Below are positions 49,188-59,178 of a stretch of DNA of 64,000 nt, one piece after another (the stretch's first letter is position 1; every line of letters starts with the position of its first letter). The notes beneath the pieces were generated by a model. It saw nothing but the letters and a program-made list of their open reading frames with translations, was not told the origin of the DNA and did not search any database. The position numbers and the translations under genes were made by a program. Source of the stretch: an uncultured Propionivibrio sp. (GTDB taxonomy: Bacteria; Pseudomonadota; Gammaproteobacteria; Burkholderiales; Rhodocyclaceae); assembly GCF_963666255.1 (NCBI RefSeq), contig NZ_OY762655.1:682001-746000 (forward strand), written 5' to 3'.

Positions 49188-51197
49188 TCAAGCATGGTGG
49201 CAGTTTACCCGATGCGAGGCGGAAAACGACCGTTCATCCGGATAAGAAGCCCGACAAAGGTCGTTTGCGCGCGGGCAGCGTGGATGAAAATGGCATCCCG
49301 ACGGCGGTTTCGCCGGCGACGGCGTCTCGCCCGCCAGTCGTATGACAGGACGATCATCGAGGCCTGGACTCGGCACCGCCGACAGGAGCGCCTGCGTATA
49401 GGGATGGCGCGGCGTGCGCAGCACCTCGTCGACGCTGCCGCGTTCGACGATCCGTCCGAGATACATGACGGCGACGTCATGGGCGAGATAATCGACGACA
49501 GCGAAGTTGTGGGTGATGAAAAGGAAAGCGAGACCGAGCGATTCCTGCAGCGACTTCAGCAGGTTGAGGATCTGCGCCTGGACCGAGACATCGAGCGCCG
49601 AGGTCGGCTCATCGCAGACGATCAGATCGGGCTGCACCGCCAGCACGCGGGCGATGGCGATGCGCTGCCGCTGCCCGCCCGAAAACTCGTGCGGATAGCG
49701 CCCGGCAGCATCGGCCGGCAGGCCGACCTGCCCGAGCAGGCGCGCGATCGCCGCGGCGCGCTCCGCCCCGGCATCCCCGATGGCCAAGGCCTGCATGCCT
49801 TCGGCCAGGATGTCGCCAACGGTCAGGCGCGGATTGAGCGAGGCGAACGGGTCCTGAAAGACCATCTGCATCTGCCGCCGCAATGGCCGCAGCGCCGCGC
49901 GCGGCAGGCCGGTCAGTTCGCGCCCGTCGAGGTGCACGCTGCCGCCCGTCGGCTCGATCAGGCGCAGGATTGCCTTGCCGGCTGTCGTCTTGCCGCAGCC
50001 CGACTCGCCGACCAGCGCCAGCGTGCGGCCGCGCGCGAGTTCGAGCGCAACGCCGTCGACGGCCTTGACGTGACCAACGGTCTGCCGCAACAGCCCGCGC
50101 CGGATCGGAAAATGTACCTTGAGCGCGTCAACCTTAAGCAACGACAGCGCCGGCATCGCCGGCGTCATCACGGCAACGCCCGGCTCGCCGCGGTGGGCCG
50201 ACACGATCTCCGCGAACCGGTGACAACGCACGCGATGCCCGCCACCAAGATCGCTCCAACCAGGCGACTGTTCGCGGCAGCGCGCCTCGACATGCGGACA
50301 ACGGTCAGCGAAGCGGCAACCGGCCGGCATCGCGGAGAGCGGCGGCACCTGGCCGGGAATCGTCTCCAGCGCACGGCCGCGCGCCGCGACGTCGGGCAAG
50401 GCGGCGAACAGCTTGTGCGTGTAGGGATGACGCGGCGCCGTAAAGAAAATCTCGCGCGGCGCCTCCTCGACAATCTCGCCGGCATACATGACGCCGACGC
50501 GCTGCGCCATGCGCGCGACGACGCCAAGATCGTGCGTGATCAGCAGCATGCCCATGCGACGCTCGCCCTGCAGGCCTCGCAGCAGATCGAGGATCTGCGC
50601 CTGGATCGTCACGTCGAGGGCGGTGGTCGGCTCGTCGGCAATCAATAGCCGCGGCTCGCCGGCCAGCGCCATGGCAATCATCACGCGCTGCTTCATGCCG
50701 CCGGAGAGCTGGAACGGGTATTCGCCGAGACGGCGTTCGGCGTCGGACAGGCCGACCGCCTGGAGCAGCTCAAGCGCACGCGCCGCTGCGGCCGCGCCGG
50801 ACAGCCCGCGATGCCGCTCGAGTACTTCGCCGATCTGGCGACCGACGGTCAGCACCGGGTTGAGACTCGTCGCCGGCTCCTGGAAGATCATCGCCATGCC
50901 GCCGCCGCGCACGCTGCGCATCTCGGCTTCCGACAGATGCAGAAGATCGGTGCCGGCGAAATCGACTTCGCCGCCAAGCACGCGGCCGGCGGGCGGCAAA
51001 AGGCGCAAAAGCGACAAGGCCGTCGCCGACTTGCCGCAGCCCGATTCGCCGAGCAGCGCCAGCGTCTCGCCGGCGCGCAGGTCGAAGCTGACGCCATCGA
51101 CCGCCGTCAGCACCTGGGCACCGCGCCCGGCGGCAAAGCCCATGCGCAGGTCGCGCACGCGCAGCAGGAGGTCGTCGCTCGGCATCGGCGCGTTCAT
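49188..51197 (-). CDS. Oligopeptide ABC transporter, fused double ATPase (YejF/DppDF-like)
   Basis: A 669-aa protein with two ATP-binding cassettes. Walker A motifs GESGCGKSA and GESGCGKTT, signatures LSGGMKQR and FSGGQRQR, and Walker B motifs ending ADEPT and CDEPT are complete. Each half ends with the oligopeptide/dipeptide C-terminal Cys motif ([28 protein letters not shown]). ATGA overlap with the permease gene gives the start at 51197. It powers the peptide importer of this operon. Confidence 0.94.
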   Translation of the reverse strand: MNAPMPSDDLLLRVRDLRMGFAAGRGAQVLTAVDGVSFDLRAGETLALLGESGCGKSATALSLLRLLPPAGRVLGGEVDFAGTDLLHLSEAEMRSVRGGGMAMIFQEPATSLNPVLTVGRQIGEVLERHRGLSGAAAAARALELLQAVGLSDAERRLGEYPFQLSGGMKQRVMIAMALAGEPRLLIADEPTTALDVTIQAQILDLLRGLQGERRMGMLLITHDLGVVARMAQRVGVMYAGEIVEEAPREIFFTAPRHPYTHKLFAALPDVAARGRALETIPGQVPPLSAMPAGCRFADRCPHVEARCREQSPGWSDLGGGHRVRCHRFAEIVSAHRGEPGVAVMTPAMPALSLLKVDALKVHFPIRRGLLRQTVGHVKAVDGVALELARGRTLALVGESGCGKTTAGKAILRLIEPTGGSVHLDGRELTGLPRAALRPLRRQMQMVFQDPFASLNPRLTVGDILAEGMQALAIGDAGAERAAAIARLLGQVGLPADAAGRYPHEFSGGQRQRIAIARVLAVQPDLIVCDEPTSALDVSVQAQILNLLKSLQESLGLAFLFITHNFAVVDYLAHDVAVMYLGRIVERGSVDEVLRTPRHPYTQALLSAVPSPGLDDRPVIRLAGETPSPAKPPSGCHFHPRCPRANDLCRASYPDERSFSASHRVNCHHA

Positions 51198-52618
51198 GCG
51201 GCGGCCATCCTCGGGTCGAAGGCGTCGCGCACGGCGTCGGCCAGCACGTTGGCGGCAAGCACCAGCGCGAACATGAAGACGAAGGCGGCCGCCAATGACC
51301 ACCACACCATCGGCTCGCGCGCCAGTTCCATGCGCGCATTGTTGATCATCGTGCCGAAGCTGATCGTCGTCGGATCGACGCCGATGCCGACGTAGGACAG
51401 CACCGCTTCGGACAGCACCAGGCCGGAGAAATCCATGACCAGCGCGATGATGACGAGATGCATCAGGTTGGGCAGAATATGACGGGCCAATATGCGCAGG
51501 TCAGCGACGCCGAAAGCCTGTGCCGCCTGGATGTACTCGAGTTCGCGCAACTTCAGCGTCTCGCCGCGCAACAGGCGGCACAGCCCGGTCCAGCTGGTCA
51601 TGCCGAGGATCAGGCAGAGCGCCAGCAGGCGCAGGTCGGCACGTTCGGCGGCGGTGGCGAACCACTGCGGATGCGTATCGATCACCACCTGCATCATCAG
51701 CACCGCTGCCGCGATCAGCAGCACGCCGGGAATCGAGGAAAGCGTCGTGTAGAGGTACTGGATCAGGTCATCGACCCAGCCGCGCCAGTAGCCGGCGAGG
51801 ATGCCGAGGGCGACGGCGATCGGCAGCGTCACCAACGTCGTCACAAGACCGATGACGAGCGCCGTGCGCACGCTTTTCAGCACCTGGTAGAAGACATCCT
51901 GCCCGACCTTGTCGGTGCCGAAGACATGGTAATCGACGCACAGCGCCAGGAGCGGCGCCGCCGTCAGCGCGAGCGCGCCAAGGCTCATCAGCACCGCGTT
52001 CCAGGCGATATCGGTATCGCCGCGCCAGAGTCGGCGCACCGCCTGCAAACACGGCAGCGCCTGCCGGCGCGCCAGCACCACGGCACCCACACCGGAAACC
52101 GCCAGGATCAGCGCCAGCGCGACCGCTTCGGCGGCGAAGGCACGGCCGAGCACATCGTCATCGCGCCGGGCTTCGTCGTCGCCAAGATGCGCGCCGCCGA
52201 AGACGAGCCGCGGGAAATCGCGGACGGCGTGCACCGCGCCGCCGGCGTCGCGCACCTCGATCGATTCCTTGGCATAGGCACGCGTCGCCAGCGGTGCCGA
52301 ATAAGTTTTCTCGCTGCGCGTGCGCAAGGGCGCGGCCAGCGCGTCGAGCGCCGACAGTACCTCGATCGAATACGCCGTCGGCTGGCCCGGCGCCACCGTC
52401 GCGAGCGGCGGTCGGAAATGCAGCGAATCAAGCAGGCCAACAAGAACGAAGGCAACGAGCACCGTCGCCGCCGCCATCCCCGGCCGGCTACGACCGACGC
52501 GGCGCCAGGCGGCGCGCAACGGCGGATTACGCGACGAGGCCCAGCCGAAGGCGACGACGCCCAGCACCAGCATCCAGATCAGCGCATCGGACCAGAGCAG
52601 GACGGGCTGGACGCTCAT
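51194..52618 (-). CDS. Oligopeptide ABC transporter permease (OppC/YejE-like)
   Basis: A 474-aa binding-protein-dependent transport permease with the EAA loop (KLRELEYIQAAQAFGVADL) and about six or seven membrane helices. It is longer than usual (about 300-340) because a ~130-residue polar segment sits between the second and third N-terminal helices. The start ATG overlaps the upstream permease stop (ATGA). With the neighbouring permease it forms the channel of a Yej/Opp-type importer. Confidence 0.92.
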   Translation of the reverse strand: MSVQPVLLWSDALIWMLVLGVVAFGWASSRNPPLRAAWRRVGRSRPGMAAATVLVAFVLVGLLDSLHFRPPLATVAPGQPTAYSIEVLSALDALAAPLRTRSEKTYSAPLATRAYAKESIEVRDAGGAVHAVRDFPRLVFGGAHLGDDEARRDDDVLGRAFAAEAVALALILAVSGVGAVVLARRQALPCLQAVRRLWRGDTDIAWNAVLMSLGALALTAAPLLALCVDYHVFGTDKVGQDVFYQVLKSVRTALVIGLVTTLVTLPIAVALGILAGYWRGWVDDLIQYLYTTLSSIPGVLLIAAAVLMMQVVIDTHPQWFATAAERADLRLLALCLILGMTSWTGLCRLLRGETLKLRELEYIQAAQAFGVADLRILARHILPNLMHLVIIALVMDFSGLVLSEAVLSYVGIGVDPTTISFGTMINNARMELAREPMVWWSLAAAFVFMFALVLAANVLADAVRDAFDPRMAAA

Positions 52619-53595
52619 GACTCGAAGCGGATCCGCGGATCCACCCAGCTGTAGGAAAGGTCGGTCAGGATCAGGCCAACGATGTAGAGCACCGAACCGA
52701 TGAAGACCATCGCCCGGACGACAGCGAAATCCTGCGCCTGAATCGCGTCGATGGTGTAGCTGCCGAGACCGGGAATGCCGAAAAAGGATTCGGTCAGCAG
52801 CGAGCCCATGAACAACAGCGGGATGACCACCACGACGCCGGTCAGGATCGGGATCAGCGCGTTGCGCAGCACATGCCGGAAGAGCACGGCGAGTTCGGAC
52901 AGCCCCTTGGCGCGTGCTGTCCGCACGTAGTCCTTGCCGATCTCCTCGAGGAAGATCGTGCGATACCAGCGCGTCGACGACCCGATGCCCGAAACGACAC
53001 CGATCAACACAGGCAGAATCAGGAATTTCCAGGCGTCGAGCCCGGCGCTGAAGCCCGAGATCGGCACCAGCCGCCAGAGCTTGCTGATCAGGTATTGCCC
53101 GCCGATGATGTAGAACAAGCCGGAAATCGACATCATCGCCACGCACAGCACGACGCCCCAGAAATCGAGCGGGGTCGCACGGAAGAACGCCAGCATCAGC
53201 GCCAGGCTGACGGTGACGAAGAGGCCGAGCACGAAGGTCGGCAGCGCGATCGCCAGCGACGGCCCCATGCGTGTCCTGATTTCGCGGGCGATGTCGCGGC
53301 CATCCTCGGCGCGCCCGAAATCGCCGACGAAAAGCCGCGCCGACTTGGTGAAGAAGATCGTCTCGGTGACGACGCCGACACCCGGAGCTTGCACATTGAC
53401 GAAGAGCGGCTTGTCGTAGCCGCGCTCGGCCTTCCACTTCTCGATCGCCTCGGCCGTCACGCGCTTGACGCCGAGTTGCATGCGCGCCATGTCGTCAGGC
53501 GTATTGACGACGAAGAACAGCGCGAAGGTGATCAGATTCACGCCGATCAAAATCGGAATCGCATAAAGCAGGCGGCGGACGAGATAGGCGAACAT
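52615..53595 (-). CDS. Oligopeptide ABC transporter permease (OppB/YejB-like)
   Basis: A 326-aa inner-membrane permease. N-terminal hallmark YLVRRLLYAIPILIGVNLITF, a long periplasmic stretch, then the EAA motif region IGKDYVRTARAKGLSELAV. It pairs with the OppC-like subunit whose start overlaps its stop. A 56-codon small ORF separates it from the binding-protein gene. Confidence 0.94.
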   Translation of the reverse strand: MFAYLVRRLLYAIPILIGVNLITFALFFVVNTPDDMARMQLGVKRVTAEAIEKWKAERGYDKPLFVNVQAPGVGVVTETIFFTKSARLFVGDFGRAEDGRDIAREIRTRMGPSLAIALPTFVLGLFVTVSLALMLAFFRATPLDFWGVVLCVAMMSISGLFYIIGGQYLISKLWRLVPISGFSAGLDAWKFLILPVLIGVVSGIGSSTRWYRTIFLEEIGKDYVRTARAKGLSELAVLFRHVLRNALIPILTGVVVVIPLLFMGSLLTESFFGIPGLGSYTIDAIQAQDFAVVRAMVFIGSVLYIVGLILTDLSYSWVDPRIRFES

Positions 53596-53604
53596 GACGG
53601 CGGA

Positions 53605-53775
53605 TTATGCCTCAAGCGACTCGGCGATGCCGAGGCGTTGACGCAGTCGCTCACATTCGGGGTTCAGCGACGCATCATCGAGAAAAGCCGGACGCTCCCC
53701 GCAAACGGAAGAACGCAGGGCGCGGATCCGGCGGCGAATATTGTCATCGAGCGCGAAACAGGGATTAGCGGCCAT
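53605..53775 (-). CDS. Small hypothetical protein inside the peptide transporter operon
   Basis: A 56-aa ORF beginning MAANPCFALDDNIRRRIRAL, rich in Arg and with two or three Cys. It overlaps the end of the binding-protein gene by 11 nt and ends 9 nt before the OppB-like permease; GGGGGA precedes the ATG. Position and spacing look operon-like, but I recognise no family and no function can be given. It could be a spurious ORF. Confidence 0.45.
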   Translation of the reverse strand: MAANPCFALDDNIRRRIRALRSSVCGERPAFLDDASLNPECERLRQRLGIAESLEA

Positions 53776-55942
53776 CGTTCCCCCGCGCATTGCGCCGCTC
53801 ACGCCGGCGATAGGCAACGACTGCTGGCACCACGATGGCAACACCGATCAGCAACAGCGCCGCCAGCGGCCACAGCACCGGTGCATTCCAGGCGTGACGC
53901 GCGGCGGCACGGGCGGCGACGTCGATGCGCTGGTACTTGAGGGTATTGTTGGCGACATCGTTCGGCTTGCGGTTGAGCAGCCAGGCGTGGCCGAGCGCGT
54001 AGTTCTTCGGATGGAAGCCGAAGACCCAGGGCGCGTCGTCCTGCAGCAGGCGGTTCATGCGCCGGACGATGTCGAGGCGCTGCGGCGTGTTGTCCATATC
54101 CTTCATTTCGGCGAACAGCCGGTCGAAGGCCGGATTCACGTAATTCGACGCGTTCTCGCCGCCCTGCGCCACCTTGCCCTCAGCCCCGACGAGCAGGAAG
54201 AAAAAATTCTCCGGATCGGGATAGTCGGCGTTCCAGCCGAGGTAATAGAGCTGCACGGCGCCCTTGCGTACTTTTTCCTGGAAACGGTTGAAATCGGTCG
54301 AGCGCACGACGAGCTGGATGTCGATCTTGGCAAACTGCCGCGTCAGCCAGTCGAGCCGCGACTTGTCGCCCATGCCGCCGCCGGTGGTATCGAGATAGAG
54401 CACGAGCGGCTCGCCGGTCTTCGCATCGCGCCCGTTCGGCCAGCCGGCTTCGGCAAGCAGCTTGCGCGCCGCTTCGACCGGTTTGCGCCAGGCGCGACCG
54501 TCGATCCAGTCGTAGACCACCGGATTGATGCCGCCCTCGCCCTCGACAAAGCCGAAGATGCCGGGCGGCAGCGGACTCATCGCCGGAATCCCGCGCCCGT
54601 TCATGAAGATCGAGATGAACTCCTCCTGATCGACGGCGATCGACACCGCCTGCCGCAGCTTGCGCGCCCGCGCCTCGCCGACGCCGTCCTTGCCGCCGAC
54701 GACAGGGTCGAGCAGGTTGAAGCCCATGTAGAAGGTCGAGGTGCGTACGCTCGTCAGCAACCGGATGCCCTTGGCCTGCATCTCGTCGGTCAGCGCCACA
54801 TCGCCGCCGACGGCAAGGCGCACGGCCTGGTCGAAACTGTCGGAGGCGATGCCGGATGCATCGTAGTAGCCCTGCAGGAACTTGTTCCAATAAGGGATGC
54901 TTTCCTTCTCGCGCGAGAACACGGCACGATCAATCAAGGGCAGCGGTTTGCCGCAATCGGCGAGCAGGCCGGCCTCGCGGTCGCCCGCTTCGCCCTCGCA
55001 GGGATAGGTCTCGCCGTGGAAATTCGGATTGCGTTCGAGCACCATGCGCCGGTTCGGATTGTTTTCGGTCAGCATGAACGGTCCGGTGCCGACCGGATAC
55101 CAGTCGAGCGACAGGTTCTTCGCCGCCATGCCCGGCTGGCTGTAGAAGCGATCGACCTCGCGCGGCACCGGCGCGAAGAACGGCATCGCCAGCCAGTAAA
55201 GGAATTGCGGATACTTGCCCCTGAGCGTGACGCGGTAGGTCGTGCGGTCGACGCGCTCGACGCCGGAGAGCGGGAAGCGATCGAGATCGAGCCAGGTGTC
55301 GGGATTCGCCTTGGCCGCCTGCTGCAAGGCGTCGCCGAGTTCGCGCAGGCCGACGATGTGCGCCGCCATCATGCCGAAGATCGGCGAATGCAGTTGCGGA
55401 TGCGCGAGGCGCTTGATCTGGTAGATATAGTCGTCGGCGGTCAGTTCGCGCGTGCCGGTGCGGGGAAAATCGGCGATTCGCTCAACCTTCGCCAGCGTCG
55501 CCGCATCGATCGTTTCATAGACCGGACGACCGTCGTCGCCGACTGCGAAGGCCGGATGCGGCTGGTAGCGGATGTCCGGACGCAACCGGATCTCGTAGAC
55601 GCTGCGCGCGATCGACGCGGCCGGCGCATCCGCCGGCAGGCGCTTGCCGGCGGCATCGTAGTAATCCGGAACCGGCACCTGCCCGGCGGCACCGGGAATC
55701 AGCGAATAGGGGCGCTTGAGATAGTGATACTGCAGGGGCGGTTCGTAGATCTGGGCAATGAAGGTGTTTTCGTCCTCGGTGTAGGACTGCGCCGGATCGA
55801 GGTGCTTGGGCCGTTCGGTGAAGGCCGAATAGAGGATCGCCTGCCCGCGCTCGGCGGCTGGATACGGATCGTTCTGCTCGCTGTCGCAGGCGGCCAGCAT
55901 GGCCGCGCCTGCCAGCAATACAATCAGACGCAAAAGGGACAT
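53765..55942 (-). CDS. ABC transporter peptide-binding lipoprotein with C-terminal membrane anchor
   Basis: A 725-aa family 5 solute-binding protein. Lipoprotein signal with lipobox MLAAC (Cys about residue 19), then two lobes with PVGTGPFMLTEN and AVSIAVDQEEFISIFMNGRG. Unusually, a hydrophobic helix (LWPLAALLLIGVAIVVPAVV) near the C-terminus precedes a basic tail (RRRERRNARG), so the protein may be held to the inner membrane at both ends. It is the first gene of the binding protein - permease - permease - ATPase operon. Substrate is probably a peptide. Confidence 0.91.
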   Translation of the reverse strand: MSLLRLIVLLAGAAMLAACDSEQNDPYPAAERGQAILYSAFTERPKHLDPAQSYTEDENTFIAQIYEPPLQYHYLKRPYSLIPGAAGQVPVPDYYDAAGKRLPADAPAASIARSVYEIRLRPDIRYQPHPAFAVGDDGRPVYETIDAATLAKVERIADFPRTGTRELTADDYIYQIKRLAHPQLHSPIFGMMAAHIVGLRELGDALQQAAKANPDTWLDLDRFPLSGVERVDRTTYRVTLRGKYPQFLYWLAMPFFAPVPREVDRFYSQPGMAAKNLSLDWYPVGTGPFMLTENNPNRRMVLERNPNFHGETYPCEGEAGDREAGLLADCGKPLPLIDRAVFSREKESIPYWNKFLQGYYDASGIASDSFDQAVRLAVGGDVALTDEMQAKGIRLLTSVRTSTFYMGFNLLDPVVGGKDGVGEARARKLRQAVSIAVDQEEFISIFMNGRGIPAMSPLPPGIFGFVEGEGGINPVVYDWIDGRAWRKPVEAARKLLAEAGWPNGRDAKTGEPLVLYLDTTGGGMGDKSRLDWLTRQFAKIDIQLVVRSTDFNRFQEKVRKGAVQLYYLGWNADYPDPENFFFLLVGAEGKVAQGGENASNYVNPAFDRLFAEMKDMDNTPQRLDIVRRMNRLLQDDAPWVFGFHPKNYALGHAWLLNRKPNDVANNTLKYQRIDVAARAAARHAWNAPVLWPLAALLLIGVAIVVPAVVAYRRRERRNARGNDGR

Positions 55943-56047
55943 GGACGGAGTTTAACCCGAGGCGCCGGCGCATGGCCAACCGGCGGGCGATAAAAAGACG
56001 CTGCGGCAAGCCCCTGACGCCTATCCGGGCATTACCGCCAAAATCCC

Positions 56048-56053
56048 CTATAA
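56048..56053 (+). promoter_or_regulatory. -10 box (TATAAT) of fabI
   Basis: Consensus TATAAT on the plus strand, 80 nt before the start codon; the -35 is weak. Confidence 0.5.
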
Positions 56054-56064
56054 TGCGCACCTGA

Positions 56065-56095
56065 CGAATCCCGGCCGGATATGGCCGGACGGATT
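56065..56095 (+). promoter_or_regulatory. Stem-loop in the fabI 5' leader
   Basis: GAATCC/GGATTC (6 bp) stacked on CGGCC/GGCCG (5 bp) with a 3-nt bulge and 6-nt loop, just downstream of the -10 box. It would lie near the 5' end of the mRNA, possibly affecting stability or binding of a regulator at DNA level. Confidence 0.45.
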
Positions 56096-56133
56096 CATCC
56101 GTTAGAACGTTAGCACTCGCCATTGGAGAACAC

Positions 56134-56934
56134 ATGGGATTTCTTGCAGACAAGCGCATTCTGATCACGGGCCTTCTGTCCAAGCATTCGATTGCCTACG
56201 GCATCGCCAAGGCCTGCCACCGCGAGGGCGCAAAGCTCGCCTTCACCTATCAGAACGAGCGCTTCGAGGAGCGTCTCGCCAAGTTCGCGGCCGAATTCGA
56301 CAGCACGCTGATTTTCCCCTGCGACGTCTCCGACGACGCACAGATCGACCAACTCTTCGTCGAAATCGGCAAGCACTGGGAAGGCCTCGACGGCATGGTG
56401 CACTCGATCGCCTACGCGCCGACCGAAGCCATCGAAGGGGATTTCCTCGACGGCATCACGCGCGACGCCTTCCGCATCGCTCACGACGTCTCGTCGTACA
56501 GCTTCCCGGCACTGGCCAAGGCCGCCCGTCCGCTGCTGCTCAAGGGCAACAACCCGGCGCTGCTGGCGCTGACCTACCTCGGCGGCGTGCGCACGATGCC
56601 GAACTACAACACGATGGGCCTCGCCAAGGCCAGCCTCGAAGCCGCCACCCGTTACCTCGCCTTCTGCCTCGGCCCGCAGGGCATCCGCGCCAACGCCATT
56701 TCGGCCGGCCCGATCAAGACGCTGGCGGCCTCCGGCATCGGCAACTTCGGCAAACTGCTGGCCTACAACGCGCACCACGCGCCGCTGCGCCGCAACGTGA
56801 CGATCGAGGAAGTCGGCAACGTCGCCGCTTTCATGCTGTCCGATCTCGCCAGCGCCATCACCGGCGAAATCACTTACGTTGACGGCGGTCTCAACACCAC
56901 CGCGCTCGGCAACACCGATCCGCTGCCGGTCTGA
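56134..56934 (+). CDS. fabI: Enoyl-[acyl-carrier-protein] reductase (NADH)
   Basis: Short-chain dehydrogenase family enzyme that reduces trans-2-enoyl-ACP in the last step of fatty acid elongation; 266 aa. The FabI-type active site YX6K is seen in [20 protein letters not shown], with the N-terminal [20 protein letters not shown]-terminal membrane-near motif [21 protein letters not shown] precedes the ATG by 7 nt. It is followed by a bidirectional terminator shared with ppiD. Confidence 0.97.
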   Translation: MGFLADKRILITGLLSKHSIAYGIAKACHREGAKLAFTYQNERFEERLAKFAAEFDSTLIFPCDVSDDAQIDQLFVEIGKHWEGLDGMVHSIAYAPTEAIEGDFLDGITRDAFRIAHDVSSYSFPALAKAARPLLLKGNNPALLALTYLGGVRTMPNYNTMGLAKASLEAATRYLAFCLGPQGIRANAISAGPIKTLAASGIGNFGKLLAYNAHHAPLRRNVTIEEVGNVAAFMLSDLASAITGEITYVDGGLNTTALGNTDPLPV

Positions 56935-56957
56935 TCCGCGCCGCAGACGCGCAAAGC

Positions 56958-56991
56958 AAAAACGCCGATGGCAAGCCATCGGCGTTTTTTT
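56958..56991. terminator. Bidirectional terminator between fabI and ppiD
   Basis: An 11-bp perfect stem (AACGCCGATGG with CCATCGGCGTT), CAAG loop, with A5 on the left and T7 on the right, serving both convergent genes. Confidence 0.9.
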
Positions 56992-57038
56992 GTCTCCGCG
57001 CCGGGGAAAGCAATCACTCCCCGGGCGTTCCGGCAGGA

Positions 57039-58943
57039 TCAGCGCGACTCGCGCGCTTCGAGCGCCGCCGTATTGATGTCGATCTTGGTGCGAGCGCGCA
57101 GCGCATTCACATACGCAGACAGTTCCTCCTGCGCCAGAATCCGCGTGTACTCGTTACGCAGCGCCTGACGGCGCGCCTCGTCGAGCTTCTCCGGCATGCC
57201 GACCTTGACAACCTTGTAGATTGCGTAAGCATTGCCCGTGCTGGCGCCGACATAGGCCGGCAGCTTCTGGACATCGGCCTTGAACAGCGCCCGGATGGCA
57301 GCCGGCGGCAGATCGCGCGGCACCATGCGCGAGGCCTGCTTGCTCGCCGACCAGGCCAGTTTGTCGTCGCCGCCCTTGCGCAGTTCTTCGAGACGCGCTT
57401 CACCGGCGGCTTGCGCCAGGCTCGCCGCTTCGCGCAACTTGAGCAGTTTTTCGATATCGGCGCGAACCGACTCGAAAGGCTTCGTCGAGGCCGGCACATG
57501 TTCGAGCACCCGCGCCGACAGGAGCGTGTTCGGTGCGATTTCGTAGGCTTCGGTATTGCGCTTGCCCTTGATCGAATCCTCGGAAAACAGCGCGCCAAGG
57601 ATCTTCTCGTTGGCGAACGGCCCGAGCATCGCCGCTTCACGCGGATCGGGATTCTTCTTCAGCCAGCCGCTCTGCTGGATCTTGAGCTTGAATTTGTCCG
57701 CCGCCGGCTGGAGGCTGTCCGACTGCTCATACACCGTGTTGTTGAAGGACTCCGCCGCCTCGGCGAACTTGCGCGTCGCCGTCTGCCGCTTGAGGTCGCT
57801 CTCAATGTCGGCGCGCACTTCGTCAAGCGAACGCACCTTGGCGGGCTTGATGCCGGTGAGCTTGATGATGTGATAACCGAATTCCGATTCGAGCACCTCC
57901 GAAATATCGCCTTCCTTCTGCTTGAAGACGGTATCCTCGAAAGCCTTGACCATCGACCCGCGACCAAAATAGCCGAGATCGCCGCCGGCCTTGGCCGAAC
58001 CGGGATCCTGCGAATACTGCTTGGCGAGTTCGGCGAACTTCGCCGGCGCCTTGCGCACTTCCTTCAGCACGTCCTCGGCCTTCGCCTTGGCCGCGGCCTT
58101 CTCGCCGTCATTCTTGGCCATGATCAGGATATGGCTGGCGCGACGTTCTTCGGGCTGCTGGTATTTGTCCTTATGGCTCTCGTACCAGGATTTCACCTCT
58201 GCATCGCTGACCGTCGCCTGCGACTGGATCGCGTCCTGTGACAGGATCAGGAACTCGGCCTTGATCTGCTCGGCGATCTCGAACTGCGCCTTGTTCTCGT
58301 CGTAATATTTCTGCGCCGCGTCGGCCGCGAGCTTGACCTTGTCGAGGAACTGCTCGGCCGGGAAGCGGAATTCGTTGAACTGCCGCTCCTCAAGCTGCAG
58401 ATTCATGACGGTATCGGCCTGCGCCTGGGCGACGAAGGCCGAATCGCCGACCGTGCCCATCAGTTGCCGCATCGTCAGGTCCTGGCGCAGCTTGGCTTCA
58501 AACTGCGGCTGCGACATCCCCTGGGCACGCAAGGCATTTTCGTATTTCTCCATCGAGAACTTGCCGTTTTCCTGCAAGGCCGGAATCTTGGCGATGACGT
58601 CGCGCAGCGCCTCGTCGGTGGTGACGAGCCGGTTCTTGCTCGATTCGATCAGCAGCAGGCGCTGGTCGATCATGCCGTTGAGCACGCTCAGGCGGGCGTC
58701 GGGCGTATTCAGCATTTCCGGCCGGAAGTTCTGGCCGAGCGCCTGGCGCATCTGATCCTGGCGCTCACGCAGCGCGGCATCGAATTGCGGCACGGTGATC
58801 TTCGTATCGCCGACACTGGCGACGTCGCTGCCGGCCCCGGAGTTCCGGACGTAGGAGTCGACGCCCCAGAAGGCAAACGGCAAGGTGATCAGTCCCAGGA
58901 ATATCTGAACGATTCTCTGATTGTTGCGTACGGCGTCAAACAT
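57039..58943 (-). CDS. ppiD: Periplasmic chaperone/peptidyl-prolyl isomerase PpiD
   Basis: A 634-aa inner-membrane-anchored, periplasmic folding factor. One membrane helix (IFLGLITLPFAFWGVDSYV, about 14-32), a SurA-like N-terminal chaperone region (about 36-200) and a parvulin domain (about 265-360; RRASHILIM and DLGYFGRGSMVKAFEDTVF). Length matches PpiD. Genes convergent with fabI. hupB, usually just upstream, is absent. Confidence 0.95.
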   Translation of the reverse strand: MFDAVRNNQRIVQIFLGLITLPFAFWGVDSYVRNSGAGSDVASVGDTKITVPQFDAALRERQDQMRQALGQNFRPEMLNTPDARLSVLNGMIDQRLLLIESSKNRLVTTDEALRDVIAKIPALQENGKFSMEKYENALRAQGMSQPQFEAKLRQDLTMRQLMGTVGDSAFVAQAQADTVMNLQLEERQFNEFRFPAEQFLDKVKLAADAAQKYYDENKAQFEIAEQIKAEFLILSQDAIQSQATVSDAEVKSWYESHKDKYQQPEERRASHILIMAKNDGEKAAAKAKAEDVLKEVRKAPAKFAELAKQYSQDPGSAKAGGDLGYFGRGSMVKAFEDTVFKQKEGDISEVLESEFGYHIIKLTGIKPAKVRSLDEVRADIESDLKRQTATRKFAEAAESFNNTVYEQSDSLQPAADKFKLKIQQSGWLKKNPDPREAAMLGPFANEKILGALFSEDSIKGKRNTEAYEIAPNTLLSARVLEHVPASTKPFESVRADIEKLLKLREAASLAQAAGEARLEELRKGGDDKLAWSASKQASRMVPRDLPPAAIRALFKADVQKLPAYVGASTGNAYAIYKVVKVGMPEKLDEARRQALRNEYTRILAQEELSAYVNALRARTKIDINTAALEARESR

Positions 58944-58965
58944 GATGATGGCCTGAGGTCAGTAA

Positions 58966-58992
58966 TAAAAAAGGCGAACTGGCGTTCGCCTT
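58966..58992 (-). terminator. Terminator upstream of ppiD
   Basis: A 9-bp perfect stem (AAGGCGAAC with GTTCGCCTT), TGGC loop, then six T on the minus strand. It ends transcripts coming from the right. It lies ~190 bp past the end of the isomerase-fold gene, with nothing recognised between. Confidence 0.8.
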
Positions 58993-59178
58993 CTGCAGTG
59001 GCGGCTGAAAACGGCGTCCGGCCCCGCCGGGGGCGCCGTTTCGGCGTCGGAAGGATACCAGAAACGCCGCCGATAGTTAAGGATGGCCGGCATCTCCGAC
59101 GCATAAGTCAGGTACCGGTGCATCGAATCCCCGGGATTTCGGCCCGCAGCCGCCAGGAAGTGCGGAACCCGGAATCCT

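Noticed and set aside
53741-55993. Plus-strand open frame of ~750 codons opposite the peptide-binding protein gene
   Set aside because: Antisense shadow; the minus strand shows a lipobox and family motifs.
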